64,000 bases of DNA from Leptasterias polaris (taxonomy: Eukaryota; Echinodermata; Asteroidea; Forcipulatida; Asteriidae), in contig JAZGTN010000232.1 of NCBI GenBank assembly GCA_037783415.1, positions 124,001 through 188,000 on the forward strand, given 5' to 3'. The position numbers and the translations under genes were made by a program. Under the pieces are notes generated by a model, which saw nothing but the letters and a program-made list of their open reading frames with translations, was not told the origin of the DNA and did no database searches. Shown here in pieces: positions 11,297-22,880 of this stretch; the first letter of the stretch is position 1; each line of letters begins with the position of its first letter.

Positions 11297-12321
11297 CTCT
11301 ATGAGCTATACAGTAATAAACAACAAATAAACATGTTTTTTGTTTTTTTCCGTTAAAGTGGAGCTATACAGCCCCATTTATTTCATTCCTCACATGAATA
11401 ACAGAAATACAATTTTACTTGAACAAGAAACAAATTAACAACAATTTATGATATTTACAATTAGGAGGTTAAAAATAGTACATATTAAATAAAGACAGCG
11501 AACATGAAACAATGAACAAACAGGTCCTACAATGAATCTAGAAACAAAATCGTAAGTGATCATCTTGAACACAACAAAGAACACTATTGCGACAATATAA
11601 AATATTGAAAATGTTGTCATCTAATCTTTTCCTTTCAAAGGACAGAAATTTTAAACATGTTTAAACAGCAAAAAGTTAGTGTATGTTGTACTGTTTAAAA
11701 AAAACGGTAAAACTACATGTAGACCAGAAAGCAAGCTTTTAAAAATTGTACTGCTTCGTCTTTTTTTATAAGAAACATCTGGTTTTAGAAAAGAGAAAAT
11801 TTCACTTTCAGTGCTTAATTGGTTTTCAAATAATACACACCTTCCGTGTAAATTGTTACTGTCTTTACTACATCTCTGGTTTGTCAATTATATATTCATT
11901 ATCATGTACCTTAACTTTAACGATGTAAACATTCAAATGTAACTTTATGGCAACATTGAAATAAATAAATGTAATGTAATATTTAGACAAAAAACACAGT
12001 TAAATGTAATAACATGATTTGAACTGGCCTGTTGACACTCTTGGCACACTCAGTAGTCTAGTCATCTCAACAAAAATTATTGAGACTTTTCAAAGAAGAG
12101 TTTGCGATGCTTAATACCAAGAACAAAGCAATCTCCTGCCAATCAGTTCAATACCAGTGATTAGTCAACTCCAGTACCCTTTAATGTCTCCAGATGTAAT
12201 AGACTTTGCAAAACTAGCAAGTAGTCAAACTTCTGGGACCAGGTTGGTCTGAACAGTATTGAATGTTATGTGTCTGCGATTCTGTTTTAGTTTAACAAAG
12301 TTTTTGGCTGTAGAAACTATT

Positions 12322-12792
12322 TTATGTTGTTGGGAAAGTAAAATTTACACCGTGACAAAATTTGAAGTAAAATACATTTAACAAGAGACTTGACCTCCGT
12401 TTGCGGTTACTTGTAAATGTTGCCCAGGTAATCAATAAACCTATGTAATGGTCAATTTGGGCATGATTGCAAATGGGTTTAACACAAATAGCATCCTCGT
12501 ACCAAGTTTTAGTTTTTAAGCCATACGGGGTAAACTGTATCTTGTCGTCCCGTTCCGACCCCTGTGGGTCTAAGATAACTCTACAGTTTTTAACAGAGTA
12601 TAATTGGTGGAGATTACGATTCCGAAAGTTCTCCACAAAAACGCCAGTCAAATTTGAGAAATTATCGACCAAACATTGCACTAGATAATCGACAGCGATC
12701 AAACACTGTTTACGGTTGTGATACGTCGGCTCGTTACATTTTATTTGAAATACCTGCGCACAGACACCATGTGATCTAAATTCGCCAATCAC
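12322..12792 (-). CDS. Hypothetical protein or exon, 156 codons
   Basis: An uninterrupted 156-codon frame in AT-rich DNA, starting 38 bp from a divergent + strand ORF. The residues are of mixed composition with several Cys (for example VDYLVQCLVDNFSNLTGVF and CRVILDPQGSERDDKIQF), unlike simple-repeat translation. I recognise no family. A CGCAG/GTATTT junction near its 5' end could be a splice donor, so it may be a first exon of a longer gene or a decayed transposon ORF. A related LDPxGSER-like DNA motif appears near 14710, which favours a repeat origin. Confidence 0.3.
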   Translation of the reverse strand: MIGEFRSHGVCAQVFQIKCNEPTYHNRKQCLIAVDYLVQCLVDNFSNLTGVFVENFRNRNLHQLYSVKNCRVILDPQGSERDDKIQFTPYGLKTKTWYEDAICVKPICNHAQIDHYIGLLITWATFTSNRKRRSSLLLNVFYFKFCHGVNFTFPTT

Positions 12793-12829
12793 ATCCTAGG
12801 TCACACGTCATGTGACACCCCAAACAAAC

Positions 12830-12988
12830 ATGGCGGCGCCCATGCCTCGCTCGGGTGAGAAAGACTCCGTGATAAATCCGAAGTGTTTTGTTCACCTAAA
12901 ATCTGTCAAAACTGAGAAAGCACAATATATTTTTGGGAAGAGTAAAATTATGCATGAGGCCGTGTTCAAGCGCGTCGTCATGAGATGA
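12830..12988 (+). CDS. Hypothetical small ORF or first exon, 52 codons
   Basis: Begins at ACATGGCGGCGCCC, a strong animal-type start context, in a locally GC-rich patch, and encodes MAAPMPRSGEKDSVINPKCF and onward to TGA. A CTCGG/GTGAGA site eight codons in could be a splice donor, so the true product may differ. It is divergent from the - strand ORF ending at 12792, and the 37-bp gap between them contains GTCATGTGAC, as in a bidirectional promoter. It could be the 5' end of the gene whose last exon lies at 16677-16791, but nothing joins them. Confidence 0.25.
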   Translation: MAAPMPRSGEKDSVINPKCFVHLKSVKTEKAQYIFGKSKIMHEAVFKRVVMR

Positions 12989-13390
12989 GATCATGTGTGT
13001 GAGATCACGAAAAACACAGCATCTTTTGATAGTAGGCCCCGTACTCGATATACAGCATACAGTGCATAGGCCTAAGGACCTCATGCGCTAATTTTTATTA
13101 GAGAACAAGGACATGCAAAGAAAATAGGACCGTAACGCAGTTAAAATGTTCAATGTAAATAAATGTTAAATAAATAATAAATGTTTGTAAATTATTAAAA
13201 ATGTAAAAATTTTACATTTTGTGTGGACTTTTTCTTCCTTTTTTGATCTTGGTGGGTTTTTAAATTATTTATTTATGCCTTTTTATTGATGCTTTTTTAT
13301 TTATTTATTAATTTTGTTATCAAATGATAAACCATAAGGGAAACTGACTGGGTAAATTTTAAACGAGTTTGGGTTGAACAAAACAAATGT

Positions 13391-13467
13391 ACTAGCTAGA
13401 GTGGAATTTGAACCAACGACCTCCGTATTAACGTACCGGCGCTCTACCAACTGAGCTATCTAGACCT
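13391..13467 (-). repeat. tRNA-like repeat (tRNA-derived SINE head), diverged copy
   Basis: Read on the - strand it has a pol III A-box-like TAGCTCAGTTGG and a B-box-like GGTTCAAATTCC at tRNA spacing, with D-arm and T-arm stems. The anticodon arm does not pair cleanly (CCGGTACGTTAATACGG), so a functional tRNA is unlikely. Four closer relatives lie just downstream of copies D, E, F and G. Confidence 0.55.
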
Positions 13468-15740
13468 ATGTTGGCCGTCTCCCTATTTTTGTCAATAATT
13501 ATCCTTGTTGGGGGGTTACCAGCCAGAAGCTATTCAAAAAGTGTAGCCAGGGATCACATCCAAGTACTATACAACCTGGGAAGCCGCAGCCAGATATTGA
13601 ATTCACCACAAGGGAATTTGACTGGGTAAATTTTAAATGATTTTGGGATGAACAAAGAAAATTATACTATGAGCGGCTCACCCACAAGAAAGGGGTGTGT
13701 GTGGGAGGGGGCGGAAAGGAGGGGGGATCATGAGAAAAAAGGAGACGGTGTGCCTATAGGCACTTTCCTGCCCATTAATCTTTAACGAATTAGCGAGTGT
13801 TCCGGCGAGAGACATCGACAGAAAAATGGTCAGAAAAGCGTTGAAAACCATCCTATGGATGTTGTTTTCAGTGGGAGACAATGGTCTCCCTCGAAAATTC
13901 AAAAGGCGATAGTTAAACATACTTTTTTTTTATGTTTGCATGCACCCTCACAGAAAAGGGGGTTATAAGTGGTAAAGGGGAATGTTTTAACTTAATAAAA
14001 CAAACATTTTCCCCCTTTTTAATTTTTATTTTATTTTAATTTGTTATAGTTTACCTTAGGCCTTATGAATTTTTTTTTGCAATAACAGTGATAGGTGTTT
14101 CAGGGGAAAAGTATCCTATTAATTAGAAATCAAAGGTCAAAAGAATAAGACAAAAAAATGTCAGTTCCTTAATTTTGTTGACAATAATTGGAGCGACTCA
14201 TCATTCCCTCCTTGTTGTTCAATGACTAGCCTAGGGCCTATACATTTTTTTAAACTAAGCTCTTTATTCTTGGCACAAAACTTTGATGGCTAACCATTCA
14301 GTGATGTTAAAAAGACACGATAGTCTAGTTTTTGAGAAATAGGCCTACAGTTTTAAACATGGCCTAAACCACACAATTGATGGTTGGACGCGACGCAATT
14401 TTTTTATTTTATTATTTTTTTAAAATAAAGGATATAGGCCTATAATGTTTTACGGCCCACACACCAACGGGGGGAATCGATACGGCGCGCTGCCCATGGT
14501 CAATACCGTGTCTCAGCCGCGCAATTTGATTTGTGTGTGTCGGAAGACTTCAGTTCGCACATTGCACGCGCGCATTTTCACAGATTGCGCCCAACAACGT
14601 TTTTAGCAACCTTTGCATGTTTTTGCAAATTTGACTGGATATTTTTTGGAGAACTTTTAGTATAGTGTTTAGTATGTCTACAACTCACAAAATATACCTT
14701 CAAAAAGTAGACCCACGGGGGTCGGAACGGAAATCATTTTCCAGGCATCTTTTCGTTTACACCGTAGGCCCAGGCCTATTTATTTCATTGATATTTTTCA
14801 CTAACTGTTTGTAATAAATTTGTATAAATATAACTTAAAAAAAGGAAGATTTGATTTTATACCAAAAATACAGTCTCCGTTTTCTAATTTTCGATACACG
14901 TGAGACTTTCATGGTCTATTGTTTTTAGACCTTGGCTACATATTTTCATTTTAAAAATAAGAATTACATGTAGTTTCGAACCTCATGGAGTCTCCCACAA
15001 AGACTTTGGCCTTTTAAGAAATACTCAACTTGGGTAGAAATATTAGGCCAAACAGTTTTGCTGTGTACTCTAATGTATTACTTTTAATTTCCTCATTCAA
15101 TTAAGCAATTTAGACCCACTTAATTATTATTTGCTCTAAAATGTAAACAAATAAGTTAAATTAATTATAAAAAAGTTAAAGCTAAAACTAAAAGTATATT
15201 TTAAGCCAGCTATTGTAAACTTCTGCAAGGAGACTTAGAAATAAATGGAGCAACTGGCTCCATCCAAGAAAGAGAAATGAAAAACACAGAAGAGATTCAG
15301 CACTGCAACCTTTTGTAACGTACATGTACATACAAGTATGTACTTTATGTAAAGTTCACCATAACGAAACAACATTTTTAAGACACAATAGATGTCCTTG
15401 TACAAAATAAAAGGTCTGCTGATTTCTCACAGAGGGGATTTCCCTTGCTTGCAAAATACAGTCGCTGACAATCTTAAAGGAAAAGTAAATGGTATGTGAA
15501 TATCACATAGTGTTTTTCAAGGGGGAAAAGTATATAAAGTAAGTAAAATCAGCACCATTAAGTACACTGTAGGCCTTCACCATAATGCCATCGCCTTGCT
15601 TCATACTCTCAGGGCCAGTTATAGACATGCAAAGAAGCAATTGCGAATACTTGATTTCAATTATACAAAACAAAGGCCAGACTAATGTACTGTTGCCTTC
15701 CCTTCAAGCCTTGATTTGGTTACCAAAAATACCTCTCAAG

Positions 15741-15875
15741 TACAGTGTACAATAGAGTATGTGAAAGTGTCTACCAGTTCTGCAGTACAGTGTACAATAG
15801 AGTATGTGAAAGTGTCTACCAGTTCTGCAGTACAGTGTACAATAGAGTATGTGAAAGTGTCTACCAGTTCTGCAG
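15741..15875. repeat. Three tandem copies of a 45-bp unit
   Basis: Units start at 15741, 15786 and 15831 with TACAGTGTACAATAGAG and end with CTACCAGTTCTGCAG. They appear identical. The period is a multiple of three, so a - strand frame stays open through them, but there is no other coding evidence. Confidence 0.8.
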
Positions 15876-16676
15876 TTTAGAGGACTCAAGGCCAGCCTGA
15901 TACTCAAGTCCATTTTTTGAGGACTTAGACTTGAGGACTCAGACTCGGAGCACCATGACTTTGGTGTATAAAACAAGTGGGGAGGTCACTTATAGAATTA
16001 AAGTCCAATCAATGGAAGAGCAAAGAGAAATAATTGATTTAAAGAGTTGACAAAAATGTAATGTATACCACCTGCATAATGAAGATTACATGCTTGGACA
16101 TGCCAATTGAAATCTACATTTCAACCGTAAGTGTGTGTAACACTGTACTTTCAATTCTTTTGAAGACAATAGAAGAATTTTTTTTGAGTACAATACAGTT
16201 ATTTTGTGTCTTTATAATGTCTAATTGTTTGGGAGCTTTATCTAAAAAATAAACTTTAAATAGGCTGACAATTTTACAGCAAAAACTGAACAACGTAAAT
16301 CCATAATTGTTGGCACAAACAATGAATTGGTCAATTTGCAATATTATTCATAGACTGTACCTCTTCTTTAAACTCTTCTTTTGTATAACAAGGCATTTTC
16401 TCTGTGACACTAAGCCATCTTACATGAGTGAAAACTTACACGCATGATCGCGTTCCACACATGAAAAAAGCAAACAAACAATAAAAACCCAACCCCAACA
16501 CAACTCAGATTTGTTTATTTGTACATGATAGTGCCAGTGGACTGCACTCTCAGGAACGACAAGAGTCTCCAGGTAATTGGTTTGGATTCCTGAACAAAAA
16601 GGTAAAAGTTTTTTTCTTAACGGCTTTTGCTTCTTTCCAGTATACATGTTTTAATTTTTTTTTCTTTCTTTTTTAG

Positions 16677-16791
16677 GTGGAAACTGATTGCAAATTTACC
16701 ACCAGTATATAATGATGATTTAAGGGAATTTCTGGGAATCAAATCTCTGCACAAAACTTTGTTTGGCCTTTATGAAAATATTGTCCAATAA
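16677..16791 (+). CDS. Terminal exon of an unrecognised gene
   Basis: Follows a long polypyrimidine tract and TTTTTAG acceptor. Its frame reads WKLIANLPPVYNDDLREFLG, then a GIKSLHKTLFGLYENIVQ segment to TAA, well-formed soluble-protein sequence with no repeats. The stop overlaps an AATAAA signal (16787-16792). A candidate preceding exon at about 16530-16571 ends CTCCAG/GTAATT and joins in phase (reading ALSGTTRVSRW). It ends only 85 bp before copy C starts. I cannot name the family, and the rest of the gene has not been found upstream with confidence, so it may be a fragment carried by a duplication. Confidence 0.5.
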
Positions 16792-16876
16792 AGTTTGAAA
16801 TTATGTTTGAAAGTGGATTAACGAAAACAACTTTTGATTGATTTCAAACTTGATGTAATTGCAGTGTGGTTATACC

Positions 16877-17077
16877 ATGGATGTTCAGCGTGGACATTGC
16901 TGGCGTTGTGAAAAAGCTCTCCCTGAACCATCTGTAAGGTGTGATGACTGTCCACTGGCTGTGTATTGCACTACATCATGCAAAGACAGAGACAGGATCA
17001 GGCACGAGGCAGTAGAGTGTCAGGTATTTGGACGAAAGAAGTGCAACACTTGTGGCAACAATGCCAACACAAAAGAG
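16877..17077 (+). CDS. Copy C exon 1: first MYND finger and half of the second
   Basis: 67 codons from ATG (MDVQRGHCWRCEKALPE...) to a GAG/GTAATC donor. All eight first-finger ligands are present (C8, C11, C22, C25, C31, C35, H43, C48), followed by KKCNTCGNNANTKE, the first half of finger two. Upstream in-frame codons could start earlier (16859), but only the MDVQ start is conserved. Intron phase 0. A TTAA-flanked MITE begins 34 bp into the intron. Confidence 0.88.
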
Positions 17078-17876
17078 GTAATCGTTATCATTTTCAAATA
17101 CAACTGTTAAAGGCACTCTACACGTTTGGTAATTACTCAAAATATATATTAGCATAAAAACTTACTTGGTAACCAGCAACGAAGAGCTGTTGATAGTATA
17201 AAACATTGTGAGAAACCACTCCCTCTGAAGTAACGTAGTTTTTGAGAAAGAGGTAATTAATTTCTCACTCAAATAATAAAAGACTTCGTGCCTGAAGCCT
17301 TTTATTAGCATCTGAAAGCACACAAAATTGTGCAACAAGGGTGTTTTTTATTTCTTTATTTTCTTGCAACTTCGATGACCGATTCAGCCCATATTTTCAC
17401 AGGTTTGTTATTTTATGCATATGTTGGGATACACCGAGTGACAATACTGGTCTTTGATAATTACCAAACGTGTTCAGTGCCTTTAAACAAAAAAGCAATC
17501 AGGCAAAACAATTTTGGTTTGCAGCCGACCAAACAGCATCAAACCTTTTTTTAATTTTGGAAAAACAAGGTTGTGAAAAAGTTGATTTCATTTAGACATG
17601 CAACTCATCACACTAAATGACATAAACAATTGATAATTTCCCCCAAACTAATGGTTGAACCCTGTGCTTCATGTGACATGATAAATCTATGATAGTTACA
17701 AGAATGCTTATCATACAAGCACAGCTAAATACAAGTTTTTTTCTTCTTTCAAATTTACCATCGGCAAATGCTGATAAAGTAAGTTTTCAAACATTAAGGT
17801 ACACAATGCATGTCTTAGGATTAGGTGTGTGCTTGCTTGTGATTACATGTAGACCCCATTTTGTCTTCTTTTTCAG
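17078..17876 (+). other. Intron of copy C
   Basis: 799 bp, GTAATC to a CTTCTTTTTCAG acceptor. Nearly half is the 372-bp MITE at 17111-17482. The remainder is AT-rich with no other signal. Confidence 0.75.
17111..17482. mobile_element. 372-bp MITE with TTAA target duplication, copy 1
   Basis: Bounded by TTAA at 17107-17110 and 17483-17486. Ends are inverted repeats: left AGGCACTCTACACGTTTGG, right CCAAACGTGTTCAGTGCCT, extending inward through GTAATTAC / GATAATTACC. There is no coding capacity. A sister element of exactly the same length sits at 57104-57475. TTAA duplications are typical of piggyBac and Kolobok superfamilies. Confidence 0.85.
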
Positions 17877-19550
17877 TGTGCAGTATGTTTAAGTGCATGG
17901 TATTGCAACACCGAATGTCAGCAAAAAGATTGGATTCATCATAAAGATTTTTGTAATTGGGTAAAGACCACAACAGGACAACTTGCAAATGGGAAAGTAA
18001 AAAAATACCAATCCATCGAATCACTCCAACGTTATGGATCGCCATTTTACTTTGGGAATATTTTTGCCAAAGATTTCCTGCAACTTGAGAACAATGAATG
18101 GCTTGAAAAAGAGCAGTTAGCAAAGGACCTCTGCAAGGATTACCATGTCTTGTCTGCTGGTTGTGGCGACCTGCGGAATACAGTCTTGACAGCTGGTTCC
18201 CTGCCTGACAGGTACCAAGGAAAGCTCCACATTACCCTGGATGACATTGATCCTTTTGTCATGGCGAGGAATGTCTTGTTTCTCTATATGTTGGTTCGGT
18301 TTGCAGACACTGAGGGAATTGAAAGCAGTCTGACTACCATCTGGTACTCAGTTCACATCACAAAGAAAGAGTATGACCTGATCAAGACCAGCTTGGATGA
18401 ACTCATTCAAATGAAACCTGAAGGAGGACTCTATGAGATCACTAAAGAGTTGATAACAGTTTCTAAAGACGATTTCATGCATCTTCGACAAGTGTGGCAG
18501 AATTGGGGATCACTGGAATGTCAAAGAGGCAAGAGAAAATCTATCAATCTACGACAACAGAGAAAAAAGATTTGGGAAAGCAGACCTGACTTGATGACCG
18601 AGTCTCTGCCTCACTATTTTGTTTTCTTGTCCGAGGAAGACAAAGTTAAGATGGAAGCATGGTTCGACCATGGGTTGTTTCTCCCTTCTGAAACAGACCA
18701 AAAAGATATGCAGTTTGACAATCCAACACTAACAGGACGATGTCCCTTTGACCTTAGTACACCCGGTGACCTGAAAAAGATGGTTGACACATTTGTGTAC
18801 TGCATTGGTGTTGATATGACTCCATTCATTGCATGGGACAGCCTGAGGGTGAGAGAATCCATCTCCAAACCCTACTCATCTCCTATGGTGATGTACCACA
18901 GGTATGTGACACAAATTCTCCAGAAATGTAAATCTGTTATTGATCAGGGAAAGATGCGTGTCTACATTTCCTTGGCTCCCTGTACAGATTTTCCTGACCA
19001 TCATCAGCGACTTAAGAAGTCAAAATATGACAGGATATTTACATCCAACCTCGCAGATTTTGTTGGTGTTGCAGTACTTCTCAAGAAGTTCAAGCCACTC
19101 CTAAACTGCTCCAACAGCTTCTCAGTGATTGTCACTGAATTCTCAAGTTGGGGAGTGGAAACACCTAAGGCTAACGTTACAAAGTTAGATCAGTCAGAAG
19201 AGTATATAAAAATATGGAATGCATACAAAGAAGACACCCTACCTACTGTACAAATGCACACCGACCTGAGGTACATATTTGATCATTCGTCAAACATAAG
19301 TGATTATTACAACAATACTAGAGTCTTCCTCATGTACCTACGAGCGGAAATCATGGCAGGAGGGATTGGTATACCACCACTGAGGGATGTGCCGTCATTT
19401 AACGAGGTGATGAAGTATAATGGCATGAAAATGCGCAATTTCCGCAAGAATCTGAACAGACTGGTCCCATTTCGATATCGAGTAAAGGCACGAGACCTAA
19501 CCATGTTGGATGGGAATGATAGGACCGTGGAATGGTACCTCCCTCAATAA
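17877..19550 (+). CDS. Copy C exon 2: second MYND half, DUF4470 domain, C-terminal region
   Basis: 557 codons plus stop; with exon 1 a 624-residue protein. It completes finger two (CAVC, WYCNTEC, then H-x3-C). DUF4470 follows (GNIFAKDFLQLENNEWLEK, LSAGCGDLRNTVLTAGSLP, ITLDDIDPFVMARNVLFLYM). The C-terminal block has FTSNLADFVGV, SVIVTEFSSWGV, SDYYNNTRVFLMYLRAEIM, GMKMRNFRKNLNRLVPF and TVEWYLPQ. About 278 bp (18138-18415) encoding the DUF4470 core is nearly identical to copy B, whereas residues before and after are only distantly similar, a mosaic pattern. The frame is intact. It is the most divergent complete copy in the central region (KPEGGLYEITKELITVSKDD). Confidence 0.9.
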   Translation, partial: CAVCLSAWYCNTECQQKDWIHHKDFCNWVKTTTGQLANGKVKKYQSIESLQRYGSPFYFGNIFAKDFLQLENNEWLEKEQLAKDLCKDYHVLSAGCGDLRNTVLTAGSLPDRYQGKLHITLDDIDPFVMARNVLFLYMLVRFADTEGIESSLTTIWYSVHITKKEYDLIKTSLDELIQMKPEGGLYEITKELITVSKDDFMHLRQVWQNWGSLECQRGKRKSINLRQQRKKIWESRPDLMTESLPHYFVFLSEEDKVKMEAWFDHGLFLPSETDQKDMQFDNPTLTGRCPFDLSTPGDLKKMVDTFVYCIGVDMTPFIAWDSLRVRESISKPYSSPMVMYHRYVTQILQKCKSVIDQGKMRVYISLAPCTDFPDHHQRLKKSKYDRIFTSNLADFVGVAVLLKKFKPLLNCSNSFSVIVTEFSSWGVETPKANVTKLDQSEEYIKIWNAYKEDTLPTVQMHTDLRYIFDHSSNISDYYNNTRVFLMYLRAEIMAGGIGIPPLRDVPSFNEVMKYNGMKMRNFRKNLNRLVPFRYRVKARDLTMLDGNDRTVEWYLPQ

Positions 19551-19891
19551 GATGTTTAGAGAACACATATTGAATCATAACAAATCAGAAAAGAAAAATA
19601 ATTCTTAAAACTTGTTGATTAGTTTACATGTAATTGAAAGTCTTGTATCAGGGTTTAAATCATGTCATGCTATGTAGTGTCGTTGCCAGAGACAACAGTT
19701 GAGTTGAGGATCTCAAATTAAGTTCTTACTAGCAAAAACATGTTCTATTTTTTGCAATTATAACTGCTCAATGATTAGCTCGAGTGTCAACATTAATGTC
19801 TGCATTAGTTACTGTTTGCAGTTGTTTTATACTTGAGTTACCATCAAGTTGTTTAAAATTGCATTGTAATGTTACATGCTATAATATATCC

Positions 19892-20138
19892 TGGGCCCAA
19901 TTTCATGGCTCTGCCTTGCGCCGAATTCTGCGCTTGCGGTCACCATTCTCCGTTTACTGTGCAAGCGCAGAATTTCTGCGCTAGCTGTGTAAGCAAAGAA
20001 TGCCTAGTAGTAGTAGCGTGGAGTACGCAAGCGCAAAAAAAAAATCCCCGCTAACCCGTGAAATTTGCTTGACGTAAGCGCGGAATTCCCTGCTTCCGTA
20101 AGCGCCAATTCTTTGCTTACATGAAATCAGTTGGCCCC
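19892..20138. repeat. Inverted-repeat element with GGGCC(C)AA..TTTCAT ends
   Basis: The left end TGGGCCCAATTTCATGGCTC is mirrored by a right end ATGAAATCAGTTGGCCCC. Inside are many alternating GCGCAAGC/AAGCGC words (CTGCGCTTGCGG, GCAAGCGCAGAA, TAAGCGCGGAA) that can form nested hairpins. It is probably a MITE; no target duplication could be fixed. Confidence 0.5.
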
Positions 20139-20646
20139 GCATCTGTTCTTATTTCAACTGCTTGTAAATATCTGGTATATTAGTAACATAAGTGAAGTAT
20201 TTAATCATGCCTTTTTAAATGTGTACATTTAAACTCATAGAGGATTGCTCTTCACACAAATTCTGAAGAAATTTTTTAAAAAGGAAATTGTAGGTGATCG
20301 TCTAGAAGATTGTAGTTCATAACAGAGACAGACTATGTTACAAATTGGGAGGAAATACTGAATTAAATGATTCACCCAACAGTTGTCCCTGCTGTGCAAC
20401 AGACCACAAACAGACAACTACATGTACCAGCAAAATTTCAGACAATCCTCTGATTAGTAAAGAAATTAAGGGCGTACAAAATTGGGATGTACTGAAGTAC
20501 AACATTTATAACAATTAAGATTGTTGTAATGCTTTTCTCCTGTTAATATCAACAAAACCTAAATTGATTTTTTTTTTGCTAAACTGACCTGATCTAAGCA
20601 ATTTCTTATTCATCCTGTCTGTCCCTGTTATGAACCCTTTAAATGA

Positions 20647-20791
20647 CCTGGGCTTGATTCCACAAAGAGTTGAGATTAATCTTATATGTAAATCAATCTT
20701 AATTGCTAAGCGTGATGGCACAATACAAATTGTGGTAATACGGTCAACTCATCTTATGATGAATCTTAGTGCTTTGTTAAATTGACCCCAG
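20647..20791. repeat. Inverted-repeat element, about 145 bp
   Basis: The left arm GGCTTGATTCCACAAAGAG...GAGATTAATCTT is mirrored by GATGAATCTTAGTGCTTTGT...AATTGACCCCAG. It shares design (fold-back, CTGGG.. ends) with the preceding element and is probably a small MITE. Confidence 0.45.
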
Positions 20792-22880
20792 TATTAATTT
20801 TTTTAATTGCGAATTTGCCGATCAAACAATTGATTTGAATCTTATATTACCATTTTCATGGAGCAAAATTTTTTAATAGCTTCCGTTTGATACTTTTACC
20901 GAAAACATTTGTCAAGGATTAGTGACGATAAAATTCAAACAAAAAACTATAATAAAAGTCTGAACAGCATTTTAATCCTTATGGCGTACAAACTATGTTG
21001 CATCAGTCCATGCTAGATACAGTGCATCCAGTCACAGTATGTATGTGGGCATAGTTGTACATGTACATGTATCACAATGTATTCACTGTACTGCTGTTCC
21101 ACACAAGGAGATCAAAAATTGGATGAGTAGTATAAATTCAATTCAATACTTTTCAAACATCAGTATCGAGACAATTTAGCTATTTATGTTGCAAATGATG
21201 GGAAATTGGTTACTTTATTTTTATTGTGCTTTTCCCTAGTTTAGTCATACTGTAGAGCTCGTAGCCTAAACAAATATTTTAAAAAACCATAATCTTTTTT
21301 TCTTCCCTCGAAATAATGCAGTAGATTTAAAATAGTAAGGGCCTACCTTTTCTTGTAATAGAATGACTCCATTCTGTATTTCTCATCATCCTATTTTTGT
21401 GCATATTCGTTAATAACTAAAGGTACCCCTTTTCAGATAATAGAATAGCCCTAAAATTGCAAGTCAAGTCTGCTGATTTCTCATAGAGGGGATTTCCCTT
21501 GCTTGCGCAATAAAGCATGAGTAATGATCAAAGTTAAAGGGAGGGTAAAGGTACTCAGGCTAATTGAAGACTGATTGTTACAAGTGTGTGTTTTTTTTCA
21601 ACCTATCCCATCTCTGAAAAATGTTCAAAGAATTTGTTCATTGTTCGTCAATGTTTTTAAACCTTGGTCAAAATGTGCATGCTTGTTTTAAATGGAAAAT
21701 TTCCCTTTTTTTCTTCTAGTGTATTTAAATGAAGCTTTGGCCTACATGTATATCATAGACGTCCATTGATGTACACGCATTTTCTGAATTACGGACTTAA
21801 CAGAAACCAATGTTACTATTAGCTTTTCATGCAGGTCCAACATTTTAGTTTTAATTTGCATTATTGTGTTGATGCAAGTTGAATTAACTTTTTGATTAGC
21901 ACAAATAGGGTATTTTACATTACATTCATTAATAATGTTGGTATCATTAACGTTATGAGGGATTGCAATCATTGCATTTTATTAATTGAATTTCCTTTTC
22001 TGTTATTCTTTAGCATAGGCCTGCTGTGTACACATTACTATTGTTCTCATAATTTCAGCTTTCCAGGGTACATGTAGGGTAAATGGTGTAAGTAAGTTAC
22101 AAATAAAATTAAGAAAAAATGTAAAACCTTTTAAACAAGCTTGGATAGTCTGTTTTTACAAAAAATGTTGCTTGAATCCATACAAATAATTGTCTCTGCA
22201 CATTTGCTCTACACTTTGTACACAAACAAACTTGCTTGCATATTTAAGTCTGTGAGGCATTAACATTATGCAATAGAAAAAACTATGCAGGAGATCGCAC
22301 AATGCATGTTGGATCACATCATGTGAGGATACTGGTCTTTGACAATTACCAATGTTGTACATAATTGTCTTTAAACATGGTGTACATATACAAATAGTGA
22401 CTATTTCGAGTGCTACGATTAAAACCACACCTCCCGATATGATCCTCGACATGTCCTATAATCGAAGCCTATGGGTATAGTACTATGAACATTGGTTGGT
22501 ATGGTATAGTACAATGGTTGCTAAGGGATAGTTCATCGTTTGCTACGGGTAAAGTACATTGTTTGCCAAGTGTGTAGTGCAGCGCTTTCGCATGGTTTCA
22601 AGTAAAAAAATAAGGCATATCATGTGATGCAGTTTAAACCAATCAAATGGCAGAACCTTCGTAAGGAGTTTTATAAATATCCATCAAATGGAGGATGGAA
22701 ATTTAGATCCACAACCTGGGAACAGCAGGTCACCAACAGGCCCGTCAGGCTAGAAACATATACCCCCCCCCCCCCCCCCCCGACAAAACAAATTAACATG
22801 TAACAAAAACATCTGTCATGAGGGTCTGGACAAGTTTGAATGTGGAAGACTTGTTGCCACAAAAAAAAACACCCCCAAAC

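Larger units (their letters stand above)
9790..16676. other. Long region between copies B and C
   Basis: Holds a hAT-like element (10159-11039), TACATGTA repeats, two divergent hypothetical ORFs around 12.3-13.0 kb, a tRNA-like repeat at 13391-13467 and a 45-bp triplicate at 15741-15875. A stretch at about 15225-15317 after a CTGCAAG acceptor-like site reads GDLEINGATGSIQEREMKN and stops; it may be a stray exon. A conserved block at 15414-15460 recurs downstream of the other copies. The rest (11.3-12.3, 13.5-15.2 kb) is AT-rich with no gene I can support. Confidence 0.5.
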
